Shown here: piece by piece, positions 52,145-62,233 of the stretch
How positions within the stretch are numbered: position 1 is the stretch's first letter
Layout of the letters: the number at the start of each line of letters is the position of its first letter
From: Whalleya microplaca
Taxonomy: Eukaryota > Ascomycota > Sordariomycetes > Xylariales > Xylariaceae
NCBI GenBank assembly: GCA_022497155.1
Contig: MU385731.1
Coordinates: 310,001-374,000, forward strand
Length of the DNA: 64,000 nt
Reading direction: 5' to 3'
Program-made: the position numbers and the translations under genes
Notes under the pieces: generated by a model
The model's input: only the letters and a program-made list of their open reading frames with translations
Database searches by the model: none
What the model was told of the DNA's origin: nothing

Positions 52145-52338
52145 TGTCCCGCGGTATTTAATATAAAGCCCCGGAAGGGCCCTGCGAATTAGCTTAGATT
52201 AAATAAGATAAGATAGTAGATAAAAAAGATAAGAGATCCTAAGCATTTAGGATTACAGCTCTGCTATAATTTAAATATTAAATCTCTATTTATTTTATAA
52301 TATATACTACTACCCTATAACAACCCTTTTTAAACTTT
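52145..52338. mobile_element. Hairpin LTR sequence right of element C
   Basis: Shares the GCCCCGGAAGGGCCC block, the hairpin at 52233-52287 and the TATACTACTACCCTATAACA tail with the 44-kb copy. It could be the 3' LTR of C (TGTCCCGCGG start at 52145, TATAACA at 52322) or the 3' LTR of a minus-strand element, since TTTAAAAAGGG on the minus strand at its right edge looks like a polypurine tract. No target duplication settles the point. Confidence 0.55.
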
Positions 52339-53119
52339 TTAGTCCTATAACTAGCATTAAACTTACGCCGGCGTAAATAAATTTTATTTTAGCATAAAAA
52401 ACTGTAATTTTACCATATAAACTATTGCTATTTAAACGTTTATAAAAAACGTATATCTTATTTTTATAGCAGTATATTTTAACCGCCTTTAAGCTATATT
52501 TCTAGCTAAATTAAAACAGGAACTTTTAGTTTTTAATTAAATTATCGGCCCGGCTCCGGGATTTTTTCGGAAATATTATATTATAACTTAATTAATAAAA
52601 TATAAAATAATTAATTCTTAAAACTTAAATTCGAATTCTAATAATATTAATAAAATTATTATCTCCCTATTTAATATTATAAATAATTATTTAATTTATT
52701 TATTTTTAAATTCGATTTTTAAAATATTATTTATAATAGCCGCTTTTTTTATATTATTATCTCTCGGTTTCTACTTTTATTTATTAATTTTCCGGGCCCC
52801 CATTATCCCAAATTATATAGCTTACTTACTTTTAAATTTAAATCCTAAAATATTATATATCATAGCTACTTTTTTGTTTTTTTATAATAATATATAATAT
52901 TACTTTAATTATCGGTAGTTTATTTAATTATTAAAAAAAAAAATATTCGGTTCGCTTTTTTTGGTACTTTTTTATAGCTATTTTATAATTTATTATATTA
53001 TTATTAAATCTTTTATTTTTTTTCTTATATTTTTCTTTTACTTTTCCTTATATTTTATAATATTATTTTAAACGTTAGCTATATTTTTAGCTACTATCCA
53101 TTAATTATATTTAATAAGC

Positions 53120-53330
53120 TATTTATTTTATTTTATTTCGTAATATATTTTCCCTTAATATATCCGATAGTTAATTATATTTTTAATTACCTATTTCTTA
53201 TTATTTTTTAAATTAAATATAAATAAAAGGTCGGATAATTTAGCTTCTTATAATTTTAAAAGTTATATAAAAAATACGTTATAAATTTAACTATATTTTA
53301 CGGGTAAAGCGAGCCGGTAAACCTAAAAAC
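53120..53330 (-). pseudogene. Integrase C-terminus and chromodomain relic of F2
   Basis: On the minus strand a block corresponding to YRLALP...Y is followed by a LSDLLFIFNL-like linker and a decayed chromodomain. The same block appears on the plus strand at 58440-58700 (F3), where KAKLSDLLFIFNLKNKN is legible. The pair lets the domain be identified even though each copy alone is poor. Confidence 0.6.
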
Positions 53331-55481
53331 CAATTTTTATAGTAACTTTAAAAAGTCTTATAAATTTTAAAGCAAACTTAAAATATTTTAATTATAAATT
53401 TTTAATCGAAAGCCGGACTTTTTAACTAACGTATAAAATTAAAAAGGTATATTTATTATTATAATATTTCGTTCATAATTTATTAATGTTTTTCTAATAA
53501 TTCTTTAAGTTTTTTCGGAATTATTTCAAATATTTTAATCGGGTATATATTCCGGGAACTTTTTTTATAACAAAAAGCTTTAATACAAAAATATAAAATT
53601 CCGGAAAATATTTATATAAAACTTTAAAAAACGCCTTTCCGGTTATCCGATTAGTAATAAAATTTATAGCAAACGCGGTATAAAATAATAACTTCAGCTA
53701 TATTATTTATTAAGTTTTAATAAAATTTCGCAAATATACTTTTAATATTTAATTGATCCGCTTTATTTGCCTATCGGTTTAAAAATAAAACGTTATTAAA
53801 AAATCGTAGTTTTATTTTATTATAATAGTAAAATTTAAACTAAAACTTACTTATAAAAATAAATTCCCAATTTAATATAATATTTATAAAGGCGCTAAAT
53901 TAGTACTTAATTTTTTCGTAAAATAATTAAACTAATTAAACGGCATTTAAATAAATAAATATTATAAATAAAAAATTTTTTATAAAACAGTTTATAATTA
54001 TTAAAATAACGTTTACGTCCAGTTTTTCGCAAAAAAAAATAACCTAATAATAAAATTTATAAATAGTTTTTACATAAAATATTTTAAAATAAATAAAATA
54101 TTTAGTTTACTATAAAAACAGTAGTATTTCGCCTTAAACTTAAAACAAATCTCGTAATATTATATATAATCCCGAATGTTTTATTATAAGTTTTTTTTAG
54201 TAGAATTTTTAAGCTAGTAGCTAATAGGTTTATTCTTATCTAAAATAGCTAATTAGTTTATTATTATAATATAATTTAATTAGCTATAATTAAAAAGATT
54301 TTTTCTAAAATATATAAATCCGTTAATTAAAAAAATAAAGTTATAAAGCCCCAGGCTTTATTAAATATTTTAGGTAGGATTAGTAGTAATATAAAATTCA
54401 ATTATTCGACATTTAGGGTTTTTTGCTATATATTTTAAATAAAAATAATTAAATCCGGGGAATACTTATTTTAATAATAGGTTTTATTTTTAGTTATATA
54501 ACGGGCTTTATATTAGGTAACAATTTAAATTAATATTTATTAAATATTTACCGAAATATAAACGTATTTTATAAAAATAAATATTCTTAAAACTTTATTA
54601 TTAATTATAAAATTTTAGTTTATTATTATTTTCCGCTTTAAAATAAATAATAATATTAAATTATTAAACTGTTTTATTATATAATTAAGACATCTCGAAA
54701 TAAAATCGGCAAAGTTTCGTTTTCCCGGCTAATATTTAATAACAAAATTAAATAAAGCTAATAGTATATATTATTTAGTTTATTTTATATTAAGTTTTAA
54801 ATTAGTTATAAAATTAGTTAAATTAATATAATTTATATAAACGTTTATAAAAAACTTACTTTTTTAAAAATAATATCGCTAATATTTAAACGTATCGATA
54901 ATAGCTAATATTTTTTAATCGGGAGTCCCGTAATTTAGCTTTAGTCCGGTAAATTTCCGCAACCGAAAAGCTATTAAATACTAACGCCCTTTATTATTTT
55001 ATTATAATAAAATCCTAAATATAGCATTTTTCGAAACGTTAATTTTTATTTTTATTTATTTTTTTAAATCGAAATATAATAAAAAAAAGGCAATTTAAAA
55101 TATAGCCACTAGCTTTTAAAAAGCTTTTTTAATTAGCTTATTTAAAAAGCTTTATTTTAATTTTTATTTTAATACGTCCTTTTTTAATAATTATATTAAT
55201 AAAGCTATAATTTAAGAAAATTTAATAATAAAATAACAGTAAAAATTATAAAACCCGATAAACTATTAGACTTTATAAATAAATTATAGCTTAAGCTAAT
55301 TAGCTATAATATTTATACGGCTTTAATTTATAAATATATTTATATCGGATATAATATACCTTAAGAATTTTAATAAAAATTAATAAAACGTATATTTCGA
55401 TAGCTTAATAAAAAGTTTTATATTTCGGAATTATTCGATAATTTTCCGGAAATAATTTATATAAGCTTTTTTAATAAAAGA

Positions 55482-55830
55482 GAAAATGAAGATATTATCG
55501 AAATAAATTATATAAAATATATTTAAAATTCCGTAAAAAACTTAATAAATATAATTTTAAAAAATAGCCGGGATATTAATAAAGCTTATAAATGTTATTA
55601 TAAATTTATAATAGCCGTATTTAATCCGGAAGGCAGTTTTTTATTCGTTTTTTTCTTTAATATAGATATAATAATAAATATTTTAAAGTCGATTTTTAAA
55701 AATACTTTAGCCTTTAATATTTTATTTAATAATTCCGAAATTAAAAGTAAAATATAGCAATTTTTAACCGTTACTTTATTTAAGCTTTTATAATTTATAT
55801 AAAGCCGAAAGCTACCGTTTTTTAAGCATA
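55482..55830 (-). pseudogene. Reverse transcriptase relic of F2
   Basis: Contains NGSFRLYINYKSLNKVTVKN, which is the start of the gypsy RT fingers, then KIDFK, the KTAFRIKYGYY block in another frame (one base lost between them) and YFDNIFIF. F1 keeps the same blocks in the opposite orientation at 15090-15428. Confidence 0.7.
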
Positions 55831-57478
55831 AATAATATAAAAGTACTAATAAAGCTTTTTAAATCTCGAATTTTACTATTAGCTTTTATTTTAATAATAA
55901 ATTCCTAAAGTTTTTTTTAATTTATTATAAATGAAAAAATAAATAAAATAATAAAATATATTTACTTCCGGGAATAAGTCGATAACGTAATTAGTTTAAT
56001 TTTAGCGGAATAAAATATCGGCTTTATTAATATTAAAAAAGTCGAAATAGCCTTAAAAATTAAATAGAAAATTTGCGATAGTTTTAAGCGTTATAATTAA
56101 AATATTAGGGTTATTTTTATCCTATAATTTTAGGATTTCTTCCGGGAATTAAATAATTATATAATAAACGGCATAATTTCGGCACTTTTAAATAAATTAC
56201 TTAAAACTTAATAATTTTATTAAAAAGCCTATAATACCGAAATACTAATAATTTATAGCGAAATCGAAAATAATCCGTTAGCTTTTTAAAATTAATTAAC
56301 CTAAAAAATAGACACTTTTTTTTCGGGAATCCCGATCGATAATAATATAAAGGCGTCGAAACTAGCGGTTAATATCTCGTTTATTTTTTATTATAAAGTC
56401 GACTTAAAAATATTATAAATCGGTATAATTTATTACTTTAAAATTTTAAAGTTAATAACCTTAAAAAGGGCTTTTTTAGTTTATATTTTAATATAAATGT
56501 ATAATTAATTAAGTCTACCGAAAAATAAATATTTCAGTTAGCGTAAATAATAAAAAAGGCTTTTTTTTATACCCGGGTAAACTATATAAAAAGTTTAAAA
56601 AATATATAAAACTTAAATAAATAATTTTTTATCGGGTTTAAAAGCTCCAGTAGTTTTTAAACTTTAAGCCCGTTTTTTTAATTTATAATATAGTTGCGGG
56701 TATAATATCTTAATTTATTATAATTATAACACTTTTTTTACGACTTATTTTTCGGCCTAGTTTCAGATTTATTACCGATAAGTTTTAGCGAGATTTAAGT
56801 ATTATTTCTAATAATAAAATTAATAATATAATAACCTTAATACTAGTATCTTTTCTTAAAGGAATTAGTTTTTTTTTCGGGCTTTTTAAAACTTTAAGAT
56901 CTATTTATCTAATAGAAAAGCTTTTAGCCCGGGTTCGGGTTTTTTTATTATTATTACAGCTTTATTTATAGCCGCTTCTAAAATTAGTAACTTTTTTTAA
57001 GCTATAAATATTAGTTCCTAATATCGGATAATAATATCTATTATATTATTTTTTTTAAACTCCTTATTATAATTAATAATTTTATTTTTAAAGTTCGGCC
57101 GTAATTTCCCGTAAAAAAATAAGGCCCGGTTTTTTTCCGAAACTGGCTTAAATTATTAGGTTTTCAAGCCGGAAAAATATATATCGAACTTTCGAAAGTT
57201 TTATTTCGGCTATTAGCCGGCATTTTTTAACGCTATAATAAAATAAACTTTTAAATATCCGGAATTACGGATAAATATTTTAATTTATTATTTAAAAATA
57301 CCTTAATCCGATCGGAGCTGCTATTATTTTAGCTTATTTATAAATTAAATTCGGGTTTAATATATTTTTTTATACTATTAGTTTATTTTATTTTAAATAT
57401 AAATAAATTTAGCGGTATTTTTCCGAAACTTTTTAAATATGCTAAAAAAATAACCCAGTATTTATTAAGCTAAAATTT

Positions 57479-57718
57479 TTATTTAACGTAATTAAATAAA
57501 AAAATAAATTTATTATAATTAAATATAATGATATAATTAAAATTAATATCCGAATCGCTATTAGAACTAAAAAAATCGAGATCCGGCGGGGTAAACTTTC
57601 CTAAAAAAAGGTTAAGCCTTAAGCCTTTAAATATATTAAGCTTACTATTAAATAATAACGAGTCCGAAAATTTTAATAACGTATCCCGGATATTAATCAC
57701 GTTATATTTTTTATACAA
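57479..57718 (-). pseudogene. Open 79-codon piece on the gag side of F2
   Basis: An open frame on the same strand as F2 and upstream of its RT, so it is likely part of the gag or gag-pol reading. It holds LNLFLGKFTPPDLDFFSSNS, a Pro/Asp/Ser-rich patch, and an Asn/Phe-rich tail. No known domain was recognised, and it is open probably by chance in a decaying polyprotein. It is not proposed as a separate gene. Confidence 0.45.
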
Positions 57719-58370
57719 AGTTTTAATAAATTACGCCAAAGAAACATATAAAATAGTTTATTTAAATTTTAAAATATAAAGTTTTTTATAATAGCGGGTT
57801 TATTATTCATTAACTTTTACGGTATTTTAAATTTAACTAAATTTTATGTTTTTTTAAAATTAAATAATAAATTTATTTCTTTTTTAGTTTTGGTTTTTTA
57901 GGGAATCGGGGTTTTTTATTTATATAAATAATAGGCCTTTTTAATAGTAATAAAATCCGGCTTTTATAAAAGTTCCGCGGCAGCTTATTTGCCTTTTCGG
58001 GTATTATTTTTAATAAATATACCTAAAATCGATATACTATAAGTAACTTGGGAAAAAAAAATCAAAATTATAAAAGATAGTAATAATTAGGCATAAGTAA
58101 TATATTAATTTATAAGATATAAATATAAATCTATTAATTTTTAACCTTTTTATATATAAGGGGGGGAACCTTTTTTATATAAATAAAAGGTAAGGAAAAA
58201 CCTCCGGTCCTTCCCCGATATATCCCCGATAAGGCTTATAAATTAATAGGGCTTATAGTATAAGCCCTTTATCTGATATAAATTATATGCGAAATATTAT
58301 AATAATAACTATATTTTTTAATACTTTACGTTAATTAAATAGTTAAGCTTTTAATTAAAAACTTATAACT

Positions 58371-59220
58371 AAAATATCCTAAACTCGCCTTAAAATTTAT
58401 CGGATTTTTTAAAGTTATTATAAAAATCAACTTTTAAGCTTACCGGCTCGCTTTATTGATAAAATATATTTAAATTTATAATATACTTTTTATATAATTT
58501 TTAAACTTATAAAAAGCTAAATTATCCGACCTTTTATTTATATTTAACTTAAAAAATAAAAACTAGAAATAATAAAAAATATAGTTAACTATCGGGTATA
58601 TTTAAAAAAAAGTATATTATAAAATTAAATAAAATAAATGGCTTATTAAATAAAACCAATAAATATTAGCCGAAAATATAGCTAACGTTTAAGGTAATAT
58701 TATAAAAGATTTAAAATAAAAATAAAAACGAAAGATTTAATAATAGCGTAATAAATTATAAAAAAGCTAATAATTAACGTTAAATATTATAATTTTAAAC
58801 GTTAAAATATCATAGCTATAATTTTTTTTTAAAATTTTAAAAATTTAACCGAATATATTTTTCGGATAATTAAATAAATTACTAATAAATAAAATAAAAC
58901 TATATATTAATATAAAAAATAAAAAATAACTATTATATATAACATTTTAAAATTCGAACTTAAAAGTGAATAAGCTAGATAACTTAAAATAATAATGGCC
59001 CGGAAAACTAATAAATAAAAACAAAAACCGAAAAACGACGATATAAAAAAACAGCCGTTATAAATAATACTTTAAAGATTAAACTTAAAGGTAAACAAAC
59101 TAAATAATTATTAATAATATTAAATAAAGAAATAATAATTTTATTAATACTATTAAAATTTAGACTTAAATTTTTAAAATCGATTATTTTACGTTTTATT
59201 AATTAAGTTATAATATAATA
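58371..59220 (+). mobile_element. Family F fragment F3 (integrase end, chromodomain, 3' edge)
   Basis: Plus-strand 3' piece that matches 52560-53420 of F2 in inverted orientation. AYRLALLIKYI and KAKLSDLLFIFNLKNKN mark the integrase C-terminus at 58440-58560, and a degenerate chromodomain follows to about 58700. Both copies end in TTTTATTAATTAAGTTATAATATAATAT (read in parts), then diverge near CCCCGGAAAAACC, probably the start of the F LTR. F2 and F3 lie head to head around 58.37 kb. Confidence 0.65.
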
Positions 59221-59334
59221 TCCCCGGAAAAACCAAGCTTCGCCCTTTTTATATATAAAGGGGTTTAGAATTACTACACTTATATTTATACCTTATAAGT
59301 TAATATATTACCTGTGTTTAACTACTACTATTTT
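59215..59334 (+). mobile_element. Probable partial LTR of family F
   Basis: Begins near TATAATATCCCCGGAAAAACC, directly after the 3' edge of F3, and contains CCCTTTTTATATATAAAGGGG, an inverted repeat around a TATA-like core. A related pair of words lies at 58130-58230 on the other strand, in the expected place of the F2 5' LTR. The boundaries are uncertain. Confidence 0.35.
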
Positions 59335-59485
59335 TTATAAAAAGTATATTTAATATAATGGCTACCTTACTTTATTTAATTAGTTATAACGCCCGTATAT
59401 TATTAATTTTACGCTTTATTATTAAATTACCTTCAGTTAAAACTAAGCTAATTACATCATAAGATTAAGGATTTATAATATTATA
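59335..59485 (+). mobile_element. Partial solo LTR (TGTCACRGGAACTGG family), copy 3, decayed
   Basis: Only the second half of the LTR can be recognised (AATGGCTACCTTACTTTATT for the usual ATAGCCACCCCACCTTACTT, then the equivalents of TTACGCTTTATTA and AGATTAAGGATTTATAA). It is much more A+T-converted than the copies at 16227 and 60852. Confidence 0.55.
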
Positions 59486-59489
59486 AGCT

Positions 59490-59735
59490 AATTTAAAATT
59501 ATAATATTTATAATATTTAAAGCGGTATTTAATTCTTTTAATTTTTTTAAAAAAACCAAATTTTTAACAAGTTATTAGTTATTTTTAAGTGATTAATTAA
59601 CTTAAATAAGTTGGTTTTAATTAATCACTTCATTAATTTACATTAGCTTTAATTAAATGTTTAATTAATTAGCCTAGTTTAAATTATAAGCTTAATTAAC
59701 TTAAGTCATTAATTAATAACTTAATTATAACTTTA
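59490..59735. mobile_element. hAT-type element, copy 4 (right end only)
   Basis: Starts within the conserved AAAGCGGTATTTAATT block that precedes the right end of copies 1-3 and runs through the decayed TTAGTTATTTTTAAGTGATTAATTAA array to ATAACTTTA, the remnant of the terminus. Nearly all TTAGTCA words have become TTAGTTA or TTAATTA, making this the most heavily RIP-altered copy. Confidence 0.65.
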
Positions 59736-59827
59736 TATATTACGTAATTAACTTAAGCTTTATATTTAATATATATAGTAATTTTTATTGCCGACTCTTT
59801 AATTTAAAAATTCTTTCCCTTTATTTT

Positions 59828-60035
59828 TATCACGTGTTATAAGGATTAAAGTGACTTCGCGACTTAATTCCTATGTATTTTATGTAATACTAAAATGGAG
59901 GAAAAAGGAAGGAATTTAAGTTAAAAAGTCGGCTAAAAAATTTACTATATATGTTAAATATAAAGCTTAAGCTATAATTACGTAATGCGTACAAACTATA
60001 CCTTAAATCCTATGTTTAATTTTTATATTATAATA
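59828..60035 (-). mobile_element. 3' LTR of family A, copy A2
   Basis: Reverse complement of the LTR at 43458-43671: CACGTGTTATAAGG at the left, ATTACGTAAT in the middle, and the inverted purine tract (TTACTTTCCCGCTAA) directly to the right. Several CpA/TpG sites have been lost relative to the B copy. Confidence 0.75.
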
Positions 60036-60851
60036 TTACTTTCCCGCTAAAAAAATTTACGTCCCGATAATTTAAAAAATAACGAACTAATTTATCCGAA
60101 AATCGAACTTTAAGTAACTTTTAAATAAAAAAACACTTTCGGTTTTATATATTAATTATTATATTACCAGGCTTTTATTACTAGTAGGTAAAATTAGCGC
60201 GTTTTATATATTTAGTTATTTATTAAAAGGGCGTTTATTAATAAGTGTTTTATTTATATTTTATTATTTATATCTAACTTTACGTAATTTCTTTACTAAC
60301 TATAATGTTACTTTATTATCATTTTTATAAAGGGGATTATTTTTTTAAACTTAATAGCTTTATATTAATTATTCAATTATATTAAAGGTTTAATTTTATT
60401 AGGATTTTTATTATAGTAACGTTATAACGTGGCTATATTATTTTTAAAACTTTTAACGTCGTGTTATTTAAAGTTAAAATCTTATTTTTTTATTATATTT
60501 AATATTTTAATTTCTTATAATATATACGTAACGATATAACGTAATCGACTTTTTATTTTTATTTTATTAGGATTAATTACTTTATTTTTAAAGGTTTTAT
60601 TAGCTTATCTTTATAATAAGTTATTTAAGTGTTTACGTAGGTAATTTATATAAAATATACGGGATTTCTTTTAGGTATTAAGTAATTTTAATTAGTAAAA
60701 ATACCCGACTATTTTTTATTTTATAATAGTTTTTTATTATCGGGTAGTTAAGCTTATTATTAGGTCGATTTATACGGGTGCCCGGCTTTTTAAAGAGATA
60801 TATATATATATATAATTATTAAAGCCGAAATCGGGGTTTTTTAATAATAAT

Positions 60852-61076
60852 TGTCACGGGAACTGGCTATAGTGGTAATGGGTCACACCTTTTGCTTAAT
60901 TAATATAATGTAATAAAGCTAGAGATTTAAAACTATAGGAGGTACGCAGGTATTTTATATGGTTACCACCCCACCTTACTTAAGCAACTGCGAAGTCCGT
61001 GCATCGATTTTAAGCTTTATTACCCTAGGCCAGGATTAAGCCAACTAAGTTATAAGATCAGGTGGATTTATAACAG
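60852..61076 (+). mobile_element. Solo LTR (TGTCACRGGAACTGG family), copy 4, best preserved
   Basis: A 225-bp insertion in A2 running TGTCACGGGAACTGG...TTATAACA. The flanks ATAAT (60847-60851) and GTAAT (61077-61081) are a 5-bp target duplication; copy B shows the unoccupied site, GCGAT on the comparable strand, from which both flanks derive by C-to-T and G-to-A changes. Confidence 0.85.
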
Positions 61077-61254
61077 TAATTAACTTATTTATTTATATAA
61101 GTTTATAATCGAGTTATAATTTTTTATATTAAGTTTAAATAATTTTTTAAAGTTTAAGTTATTATTTACGTATTTTTGCGATTAAGACGCTTACGCGGCG
61201 GTAAGGTTATTAAATTTTAAGTACGAGGTTTTTAGTTAATAAAAATAAAGGTAT

Positions 61255-61465
61255 TATCACGGTGCGTGGTAATTGCTGGAGGCAAGGCTCTAGTATTACT
61301 AGCTGTTGTATTAAAATCGCAAGATAAGGAAAAGAGGAACGAATTTCCTAAGTGTGCGCTAAGGAAATTCGTTCAAAAGGACCCCGCCGGGCTAACCCCG
61401 GTAAGTGACTAATGCCTGCACGGGCCACATACCTATACCACAGGTGGTCCGTGTGAACCGTGACT
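61255..61465 (+). mobile_element. Short 211-bp insertion in A2 with 13-bp hairpin
   Basis: Flanked by a perfect GGTAT duplication (61250-61254, 61466-61470) and absent from copy B. The outer bases TCACGGT and ACCGTGA are inverted repeats. It is related to the 232-bp insertion at 62002 (shared GGAGGCAAGGCTCTAGTAT-like, CCCCGCCGGGC and CAGGTGGTCC blocks). It has the highest G+C of the window. It is most likely a solo LTR or a very small non-autonomous element; the ends are not a clean TG...CA. Confidence 0.75.
61337..61374. repeat. Perfect 13-bp inverted repeat (hairpin)
   Basis: Arms GAACGAATTTCCT and AGGAAATTCGTTC are separated by a 12-base loop (AAGTGTGCGCTA). They lie within the 211-bp insertion. 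No T-run follows, and in a eukaryote this is not a bacterial-type terminator. Its meaning is unknown. Confidence 0.8.
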
Positions 61466-61669
61466 GGTATAGCAAATTTTCGTTTTATTTTATAAAAAAA
61501 GTATCCGATAAACTTATAAAATAAGCTAGCTTATATTATATTAGCTATAAAAATAATATTAAACTAATTATTTTAATAATAATTAATAAAAAGTCGTAAT
61601 TATTAATTAATATAAGCGTTTATAATTTCGGCTTATTTTATAATTTATAAATAGTTTATAAATAATAGC

Positions 61670-61875
61670 TATTATAATATAAAGGTTAGGTGTAAAATAA
61701 GGTGTGATTTATGTATATTACGTAATCACAGCTTAAGCCTCACACCTAACATGTATGGTAAATTTCTCGGCCGACTTTTTAGCTTAAATTCCTTTCCTTT
61801 TCCTTTATTTTAATATTTTATAAAATACATAAGAATTAAGTCGCTAAGTCACCTTAACCCTTATAACACGTGACA
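61670..61875 (+). mobile_element. Solo LTR of family A inserted in A2
   Basis: A 206-bp family A LTR (TTACGTAATCACAGC, TTCTCGGCCGAC and ACACGTGACA blocks as in 43458-43671) lying in the opposite orientation to its host, flanked by a perfect ATAGC duplication (61665-61669, 61876-61880). Copies A1 and B are uninterrupted here. A member of the same family therefore jumped into this older copy. Confidence 0.85.
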
Positions 61876-62001
61876 ATAGCTTTTATTTAATACTTAAGAT
61901 TTTAAATAATTTATCGGTAAAATTTATAATAAATTAAAGTTTTCGGTTACTTTTAATTAATTAAAGTAATTTATAAGTTTATAAAGGTTTATAATAATAT
62001 A

Positions 62002-62233
62002 ACTCACGCCTGGACTACTATAGCTAGAGGCAGGGCTTTAGTATAAGTACCAATTGTATATTTACAGATAGATAAGGAGGAAAGCTATTTCGGACTATGG
62101 GAATTGCTTAGAAAACTTAAGCCGGGTGCCCCGCCGGGCGGTAACCATTCTGCCGTGCCGTTGCTAATTGACATACGGGAGTACGTGGCAACAGGTGGTC
62201 CATGCGCCACACAGGTACGTACCTCCCGTAACT
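62002..62233 (+). mobile_element. Short 232-bp insertion in A2
   Basis: Begins ACTCACGCCTGGAC and ends CCTCCCGTAACT, flanked by ATATA (61997-62001, 62234-62238). A1 and B show the empty site. The same unit, inverted, forms the first part of the two 740-bp segments at 15772 and 20311, where extra sequence follows. It contains GCCCCGCCGGGCGG and keeps a high G+C. Confidence 0.75.

Larger units (their letters stand above)
52339..58370 (-). mobile_element. Family F Ty3/gypsy relic, copy F2 (minus strand)
   Basis: Read right to left: a possible LTR/TATA region near 58130-58370 (a G-rich run and TATATAAA-like words on the minus strand), a gag-side open piece at 57479-57718, reverse transcriptase (NGSFRLYINYKSLNKV at about 55740-55830, KTAFRIKYGYYKF near 55600-55640, YFDNIFIF at about 55482-55508), integrase (53.4-54.8 kb, not readable in detail) and a chromodomain near 53120-53330. 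One frameshift lies in the RT and stops are frequent. Its 3' edge is at about 52560, beyond which 220 bp lead to the hairpin LTR sequence. F1 is an inverted partial copy and F3 repeats its 3' end. Confidence 0.7.
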
